Shown here: piece after piece, positions 57,001 through 64,000 of the stretch
Numbering within the stretch: the stretch's first letter is position 1
How the letters are laid out: the number at the start of each line of letters is the position of its first letter
NCBI GenBank assembly: GCA_037179385.1
Contig: CM074179.1
Span: 34,931,905-34,995,904 of the forward strand
Direction of reading: 5' to 3'
DNA from: Holothuria scabra
Taxonomy: Eukaryota > Echinodermata > Holothuroidea > Aspidochirotida > Holothuriidae
DNA: 64,000 nucleotides
The notes under the pieces: generated by a model
The model's database searches: none
What the model was told of the DNA's origin: nothing
The model's input: only the letters and a program-made list of their open reading frames with translations
Position numbers and translations under genes: made by a program

Positions 57001-60000
57001 TCTACTAATATCTGAGAAGATCTTGTTTTGTTCGTTACGTCACATGATCGCGACAAGTATAACAAATCATTAACATTTCTTCCCTATTCGTCCTCTAAAC
57101 ATAGGCAAGCATAAAGATCATATATCATATGAAAAGAGTGGGCAATTAAATTTTAAGTTGAAGCAATTCTCCCAAAGGAACTTCGGAGAGGTGATTTAGA
57201 TATAACGCAGAAAACGTTGCACGCTTGGCTGTGTAATGTTGTTTTGAAAGAAATTTCAATTCAGATTTCTTATTTATTGTCCCCCATCCAGTTAAATTTT
57301 CTTCGCATCTTCACTAATTCATTCAGAGAGTATGGGCACGTGACAGCTTCAAATTCGTTAATCATGAGATCATTCTTTAGTCTGGTAAATTGTTACTAAC
57401 TCTGTCCAAGGATCTTCCATCTCCGTTCTCTGTTGCAGTATAAAAGAAAGAAAGGCTCAAAACAGAAGGATAGCTTACATTGAGATAATAATCACGTATA
57501 ATAACAGATATTAATTATTATTTATTGTTCCTAAGTGAATGATGTCTTTATCAATTTGTCAATTTTGGGAACCAAAGTCTGGTAGAAAATGTGACCAAAT
57601 TACGGTTTCAAAAGAAACAAAATTATGTGCAAATGAAAGTTTGTCAGAGCAGCGAGTTGGAAGAGAAGCTCCCTGCCACCTTTCATAAAACTAATATTCT
57701 AGGACATGTCGACATTGTGTTTTGTAACTGTCGGCCTTTTTGTTGCACTGTCAAATCAAGTTACGTATATTTTTAAAAAAAACCCGCCGGCGGATGTATT
57801 AACCCTTTGATCTTTAATTTTGAAGAATATAAATTTATGTTTACAATTACATACAAATTGAAGCCACTGTTACATCATTTGTGATACCAATCGGCCGCAG
57901 AGAGAAATTCCACTTATTTTCCTGGCCAAACCATGAAAACAGATAAAATCGCTACCGTTGTACTACAGATGCAGCAGACGACGAAATTCTTTGTAGTAAC
58001 GTTCTTATCCAGATTAAATCTATGTAGAGTCTCAATAGCTATGTAACTGAAATTTTATCGAAATTTATTTCGAGACCTTGAAATCACATCCTTTGGTGCA
58101 AAGGAAGCTCCGTCGAGCTATGTCTATCGAAACTATGGCGCCACGCTCTAATTAAATGGACCGAGTGTGTAATCTAACTCGTAAAATATCCGACTCTCAG
58201 TCGAAATGTCTGGGGTTCAAATCCCAGGTTGGGTCATACCAAAGACACTTAAACTGGACAGTCACTGTCCCAAAAACCCAGCTCCCCAAACTTCTTGGCC
58301 GCAGATAGATCAAAGGAGAAGGTTGCAAGTTGAGACGTAAAAACCTTATCTAACCTAATCCAACAAGTGGTTTAAAAACGTCATTTATAATCGTAATGTG
58401 ATATACCACGAATTCAACATTTCACTGGTAGAGTGTGGCAAGAACGTTGCTTCACCGTACACTGAGCAACACAATAGATATAATTGGTTCCTGCAAAGTT
58501 TAATAACGTATCCGAGTATATATCTTTAGCCTCTAATCGCCCTGTGATCAAGTACGTTACCTCGTTAGATGAGATTTTAACGACAAAGCAACACGAATAG
58601 GTATGCAGTGTCGGATGGATAAACTTGAGCTCAGATGTTGTTAAGGTTCTAGTTCGGTTTCAAATGTGATTTAAATTCCTTCTACTCCCCCTTGATCGCA
58701 TCGGGTTGGTAGCACCGTGTGTATATACCACAACTCCCATACGAGGTTAGGCAAGCGAATTATTGTCCCCTGCAGACATCACCGCTAGATTAAGTTTTAT
58801 GTGTAATTAAACTCGCAAAGACACCATGGGCAGTTTAACCAATATTTCAAAACGGTATGTCTACCACTCTTTCTTTTCTCCCAAAATGCAGGAAGGTAAT
58901 GTCGGTCGAACAGGTTTAACAACGGGAAAAAGTAAGTTAACTTTAATAACCCTGTTGACACCACAGAAGAGCCGCTTTGAATCAGACTTACATCTGAAGA
59001 CATGAAATAAATTTTTAACTAACGATTGTGATAATATAGTTCAATTAAAATTTACATTGTAAAAGTTCGTTTTACCAAACATAGCCATTATCATTTTTGA
59101 TAACGCAAGGGTAAAGAGTTGCGCTTCAAATGGGAGGTCAACGCAACGAATCGTATGTTCGCATGCGAACGCTAGTACTAACACCACGGATATTAAAATA
59201 GAAGTATGTGTATATACTTAAAGAAAAATAAAATTTTAGTTCGAGTATTTCTCACCCAGCAAGGTTCGTTGAGTTCCGTAATTTAAGGGATATTAAACAT
59301 TTAAACAATTTACCTTGCATCATCATACAAAAAACTGAGTTGCCGAGCAATGCTATATTGTTTAACAATATAGAGGGAAGTATTGCATTTGTTTTGCAAG
59401 CAAAATTCATATTTTAAAAACTAGTATTTATTGACACAGTGTGACAGATTATCAAAAATAAAGCAGTATGGTAGTCTTCTTTTCAAAAAATAAGTTTCCC
59501 ACAAATAGAAATAAAGTTGTTTGTTGCTCAAGAGTAATTAGTTCACCCAAACTTTCAACATTTCAAATGATGCAACGTCTATTGCCCTTCTAGCATTTTG
59601 AGTAGATGTAGCTATTGTTGGGCTTCATAATTAAGACTGAGTTGTTGGACAGTGTCTGAACCATTTTCTTTGTACTTTTTGTTGGAACATTTTAAACACA
59701 ATAATATGAGTCAACTGCAGTTAGAATGTCCAAAATGTGTTAAAATATAACACGATTTTCCGTAATAAGTAGATATTGATTGATTAAGTCACTTCAGTGT
59801 AAGGTCTCTTAGAAAAGTGCTTACTGAATCTAATTCTTTAGTTTCGATTTAAAAAGAAAAAAACCCCGTAATTTTAAAAAGTTTTGATAATTTTGCTTTT
59901 AAAAGAAATCAAACTTTAAATTTGGAAGAAAAACGAATTATTTATTTTCTATTTTGCCTGACATAGCCTATTTCTTTTATCAACATCCAACATACCCACG

Positions 60001-63000
60001 TGACTGCAAGGAAGTCCTTCATCAATGTTCGGGTAAAAATTCCAGTGGAGTCTATGTAATAAAACCAGATGGGTTCCCATACCCATTTGAAGTTTACTGC
60101 GACAACAGTCTCGACTCTTGGGGTTGGACAGTGAGTTAATTGTTTTCATATGTTGTTTAACAAATTAAAAATGCTTTTCGGGAGGTAGTTTTTGCGAGAT
60201 GGTCTGGTTTCTCTAAAAATCTCATCCTCCTCGCTTAATTGTAAATGATTACAACAATTGTGCTGCAAAGACGACAGTATTTATTATAGATGTTTTGCCG
60301 TTTGCTATGCTTTTTCTGTGTTTCATCCTAGACTTTCATAAGATTCCAGTGCTTAGAGTCACGTTTCTTTTTATTGTAATTTATTTGTTATGTATGTTCA
60401 TATTATCTATGTACAAAGGAATAGCGACAATCATTACCACCAAAGCAAAGTTCTGTGGGAAAAAAGGATAGGCACACTGTTAATTGACTCAAGCTTAGTG
60501 CAAATATACAGTAAAGAGAGGACATGAAGATTACAGAAAAGGTTCTAGTAATAAATTTTCAAAGTTTTTGTGTAGTCTTTACTTATCTCGTAATACTTGT
60601 GTTCTGCAAATGTGCCGATTTTTAAGCATTGTACAACATATTAATACCGAGAGTTAGGTATGACCTTTCGAGCAAAATATTGTTAGCATGTTTCCTTTTT
60701 GTTTTTCGTTTTGTTTCAAAATAGAACTTGCGTTTTCGATCTTTGTAGAAATAAGGGTTGGTAGGAAAGCCTGTTAAAATGTAATGAAGAAAACTCGGTG
60801 AAATTTTATAAGGAACAACATGGACAAATTATCGGTTGCTTGAGAGTGTTTACGATCCATTGACAAAGGAGCTACTCGTAGGAGTTGTCTAAATATTATC
60901 AATCGTCATAATGTATTTAGTAATTTGAATCATTTACATAACTATTTGTTTACCCTGCCTATATAAGGGTTTTGCAAAAAAAAAAGTAACATAATCGCTA
61001 TTGTTCACTGAATGTATAAAAATTCCTACTTTGTTTTTCCTACAGGTTTTTATGCGTCGTCTTGACGGTTCACTTCTTTTTACACGTAACTGGATCAATT
61101 ACAAGGAGGGTTTTGGATTTTTAAGTAGTGAGTTTTTTCTTGGTAATGAAAAACTTGCCTATCTGACAAACCAACAAAGGTACCAGCTTCGTATAGATAT
61201 TACGATTTCTAACGGATCAACAGGATTTCTGAAGTACAGTTACTTCCGAATCAGCGATGAATGGGGAAACTATTCATTGGCTTCATTGGGGGAAGCAGAA
61301 ATAACATCTGGTATGTTTTTTATTATATCTCTAAGTCTAATTCATATAAATATCTTGCGAGGTAGTTAGAATGGTTTCTGAAAAAGTTACGGCAAATAAT
61401 TAGCCTTAATCCACAGGGAACGTTTATTCAATTGGAAAATAACTCTAGTTAGATACAAGGACAGAGCTGTTAAAATTGAAAATCAGTGCTTTGTCTCATT
61501 CAGATATAATTCCAGTATCTTGTCCAAGCAACATGATATACACAAACTGTTCATGCGAAAAGACTTGTGAAGCTCCAACGAGCTGTCAGAATAATTGTCA
61601 GGAAGAAGAAAGATGCACCTGTCCCGATGGTTTCGTTTTGAAAGGAAGTGATTGCGTTACTCATGAAGAATGTCAATGCTATCATACAGCCGCTAACAAA
61701 GTCATTCCGGTAAATACGTTACTACTGATTAAACATTATTTAGCCATTTAGCTAGTTTATCTTTCTACTTATGCATAAGTATGTAGATTTTTAATCATCC
61801 GGCATTTTAACGTTAACAGCAATGAAATGAAAATGGTTTTTAATTTTGTTAAGGACTAAATCTTTAAAAAGAAATCAAAATTGACGTGATATCATTCATA
61901 AAATCTCAGAAAATGTTTCCATTAAAGTTCTTGGCCTATTTTGTCTTACATGGACATTTATTATAGAGATAAAATTGGAAGCTGAATTCTTTGTTAGATG
62001 AGAATGGTTGTAAATTACTTCACTCGGATGAACATCTTTCGAGTACATTCCATCAAATTTCAGAAACAACTTCACCTGATTTACGTATCACATTTATCCT
62101 GTACATATTTCTCCGTCGTTCCTGCCTTTTATAGAAGAGCGGATCCGTCGTTAACGACCAATGTTCAACGCAATGCACTTGTAGTGAAAGTGGCTTGACA
62201 TGTAGTAGTTACAGCTGTCATGCTGACGCAAGGTGTATAAGTTCCAGCGAGGGAGGGCGCTGTGTTTGTAATACTGGCTTCATTGGTGATGGGAGAGACT
62301 GAAGGCCTTTATGTCCTACCAACATGATATATACAAATTGCACATGTGAAAGGACTTGTGAAGCTCCATCGAACTGTCAGAATAATTGTCAAGAAACAAG
62401 TAGATGTGTCTGTCCTAATGGGTTCTTTTTGAGAGGGAGTGACTGCGTTCATCTTGAAGAATGTCCTTGTTACTCTTCCGCAGCTGGCGAAGTTATTCTG
62501 GTAAATAGTAATTACCGAAATTACAAGCTATTTATTTTTAACGCTTGAGTAAGGTTTTGTAGGTCTTCACTTTTCATTCACCTTGTCATACAAAGCAGAA
62601 TGTTTAAAAATTCACCCCAAAACTCATGTTTTTATAGGTACACACAAAAATATAACTACTGGAGTAATGTTTTGTGTGTCATCGTAACAATCACTTCAGC
62701 CCGCTAATAGCTTTGTACCTTAAGCATCATGTAAGAGCCATCGAAGCGTCTGGCGTTAGCAGTATGTCCAGTCGACTATTGCTTGATTTACTACACACCT
62801 TAAGGGCAGAGTTACTGACATAATAATTAAAATAGACACACACACAAAAATACTAATTTAAAGTTTCAGGAAGAGAATACCGTCCGTATGCCAAAGGATC
62901 TCCTTGTTGTTTTATTTACCGTAGGTTGGAGAATCATACATAAACAGCCAGTGTTCACAGAGGTGTTCTTGTAGTAGTAACGGTCTCACTTGCGCTAATT

Positions 63001-64000
63001 ACGCATGTGATCAAAACGCAAGATGTACAAGTACAGTCGACGGAGGGCGCTGTTCTTGCAATACAAGCTTTGTTGGTAATGGAGAAACCTGTGGCTGTAA
63101 TCGAGGCTACTTAGTTGACGGATCAAGATGTCGACGGCCAATGGACTGTGATGAAGTTCCATCAACTGAAGGATATAGCGGTAGCGGGTTGTACTACATC
63201 TTACCTTCCAATTGGCAAGAGTTTCGCGTTTATTGCAACATATCAGAAGGACGATGGACGGTATGCAATGTATATATTTAAGTTAACCACGGTACTACGA
63301 CCTGTATTTTAGTGAAAACTGAAGTTTACTTCAATTGTTCGGGGTGTTTTAGAGCTGCTAAAATTTTGATTTAAGGTGACAGGGTACACGAACGTATCGC
63401 TTTCATGTATGCATCTTTAGTTCTGTTGTCCATTTGAACAAATATTAGCTCAAAATCACATATTTAAGGGAATTTTAAGTGAATGGAATTAGTCCTACGT
63501 GGGCCTTTTCATGATAAACAGTTCTTTGGACTTGGGATTCAATTTCTCAGTTAATAATGTATGAACGTTTTCCTTTTCCTCTATCATTGAACATATATGA
63601 AACACATCCGTACAAACAACAAGCCTCTGGCTGTATGGTGGTTCGTCATGACGACTTTGGGGTAAGTCATGGCGTTTGAAAGAAGAGAACAGTTTTTGCC
63701 TATTTTTTAATGCATTTCTTTACGAAGGTTTTGCAGAGACGTATCCCAGATTCTACCCAAAACTTCTATCTTTCTTGGAGTTCTTACAAACGCGGATTTG
63801 GGGAATTGGATGAAGATTTTTGGCTTGGAAATGATAAAATTCACCACCTCACCAGTCAAAGAAACTATCAACTCCGTATTGATATGATTGACTCTGGCAA
63901 CAGGCATTACAGAGCCGTGTACAACGGATTTCGTATCGGCAATGAAGACAACAAGTATCGAATGACTGTACTTGGAAGTTACAGTGGAAATGCAGGTTAG
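53962..64000 (+). CDS. Gene D: double-FReD / TIL / EGF-like gene, exon 9 off the window, in-frame TGA in exon 6
   Basis: Exons 1-8 (75, 40, 164, 265, 206, 366, 336 and 268 nt) copy the gene C design with the same phases, on the opposite strand. The terminal P-subdomain exon should lie just past base 64000. The frame is open from the signal peptide to codon 305. A TGA at 62300-62302 then interrupts exon 6, at or next to a conserved Cys of the EGF-like module; one codon is also missing there. All other exons and splice sites look intact, so this is either a recent pseudogene, a truncated secreted protein (signal peptide, FReD-1, TIL-1, part EGF), or an assembly error. Confidence 0.8.
54037..58891 (+). 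other. Gene D intron 1 (4.9 kb)
   Basis: No exon was recognised. A poly-G run lies near 56488. 57965-58005 matches gene C intron 1 near 30955-31000 in reverse, and a tRNA-like SINE lies at 58180-58330. Confidence 0.6.
58180..58330 (+). repeat. tRNA-derived SINE-like repeat
   Basis: Contains a good B-box-like string GGTTCAAATCCCAG (about 58214-58227), then GGGTCATACCAAAGACACTTA, shortened here to the shared core ATACCAAAGAC found in the 30.7- and 34.5-kb copies. No tRNA cloverleaf is claimed. Confidence 0.5.
58892..58931 (+). CDS. Gene D exon 2: 13-residue linker
   Basis: EGNVGRTGLTTGK, 40 nt, phase 0 to 1, acceptor ctcccaaaatgcag, donor gtaagt. Same length as in gene C. Confidence 0.72.
59967..60130 (+). 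CDS. Gene D exon 3: FReD-1 A subdomain
   Basis: 164 nt, acceptor gacatag, donor gtgagt. Encodes YPRDCKEVLHQC, SGVYVIKPDGFPYPFEVYC, then WGWT. Almost the same protein as gene C exon 3. Confidence 0.9.
61046..61310 (+). CDS. Gene D exon 4: FReD-1 B subdomain
   Basis: 265 nt, acceptor cctacag, donor gtatgt in phase 1. Encodes VFMRRLDGSLLFTRNW through ISDEWGNYSLASLGEAE. As in gene C, no P-subdomain exon follows; the next intron is 193 bp and leads to TIL. Confidence 0.9.
61504..61709 (+). CDS. Gene D exon 5: TIL domain 1
   Basis: 206 nt, acceptor cattcag, donor gtaaat. Encodes CPSNMIYTNCSCEKTCEAP, then CTCPDGFVLKGSDC and EECQC. Cys spacing is as in gene C. Confidence 0.9.
62135..62500 (+). CDS. 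Gene D exon 6: TILa/EGF-like plus TIL 2, with TGA at codon 56
   Basis: 366 nt between ttttatag and gtaaat, frame set by both splice phases. SGSVVNDQCSTQCTC and the EGF-like module are clear up to GDGRD. There, TGA (62300-62302) and AGG replace the Arg-Cys-Thr codons of gene C. After it TIL-2 (CPTNMIYTNCTCERTC ... CVCPNGFFLRGSDC) is fully open. A single nonsense codon in an otherwise well-kept exon suggests a young lesion. Confidence 0.85.
62925..63260 (+). CDS. Gene D exon 7: TILa/EGF-like 2 plus FReD-2 A subdomain
   Basis: 336 nt, acceptor taccgtag, donor gtatgc. VGESYINSQCSQRCSC, then an EGF-like module, CNRGYLVDGSRC, MDCDEVPST, SGLYYILPSN and FRVYCNIS. One codon shorter than gene C; frame open. 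Confidence 0.9.
63728..63995 (+). CDS. Gene D exon 8: FReD-2 B subdomain
   Basis: 268 nt, acceptor cgaag, donor gttag at the window edge, phase 1. VLQRRIPDSTQNFYLSWSSY through VLGSYSGNAG. Very close to gene A exon at 65-332, including the intron bases before the acceptor. Confidence 0.92.

Noticed and set aside
62300..62302. Selenocysteine recoding of the gene D TGA as a firm call
   Set aside because: The position is a disulphide Cys in an EGF module, there is also a codon deletion beside it, and no SECIS can be examined. A nonsense mutation is simpler.

Overview
The window is eukaryotic genomic DNA from a metazoan. It is AT-rich, with short exons bounded by GT-AG introns, (CA)n and (AAT)n microsatellites, hAT-type and TIR elements, SINE-like repeats and one Penelope-like retroelement remnant. 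The recognisable host genes all belong to one family of secreted fibrinogen-related proteins (FReD) that also carry TIL and EGF-like modules. Such expanded lectin families are typical of marine invertebrates. An echinoderm, for example a sea cucumber, would fit, but that placement is an inference and not proven.

Layout. (1) 1-2785, plus strand: the last two coding exons of FReD gene A, whose 5' part lies before the window. (2) 3.4-13.2 kb: a nest of hAT-like elements, three of them with 8-bp target-site duplications, plus a foldback element. (3) 14.46-15.47 kb, minus: decayed Penelope-like element (RT tail plus GIY-YIG). (4) 17.5-19.1 kb, minus: a dead orphan terminal FReD exon (copy B) with its intron. 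(5) 22.7-37.3 kb, minus: gene C, complete. Nine exons join without a frame break into a predicted 716-residue secreted protein. (6) 37.5-53.8 kb: no recognised host gene, several repeat families and a degraded terminal exon (copy E, 50.7 kb). (7) 53.96-64.0 kb, plus: gene D, exons 1-8 of the same design. Its exon 9 lies beyond the window, and exon 6 contains an in-frame TGA.

Genes C and D are divergent and form the arms of an old inverted duplication. Their promoter-proximal sequence, signal-peptide exon, exon phases and most exon lengths correspond. The protein design is: signal peptide, short linker, a first FReD that lacks its third (P) subdomain, TIL, TILa/EGF-like, TIL, TILa/EGF-like, then a second FReD with all three subdomains. 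In the second FReD the P subdomain carries two insertions. One is a tyrosine tract encoded by a (TAT/TAC)n microsatellite, with 12 consecutive Tyr in C; the other is a Cys-rich loop. The tract interrupts the region between the calcium-site motif and the conserved Cys-Ala. A cysteine pair is kept inside the tract in copies A, B and C although its length varies. This tyrosine-loop double-FReD protein is the most unusual thing in the window. Function is not shown by the sequence; extracellular recognition (lectin-like) is inferred from the family.
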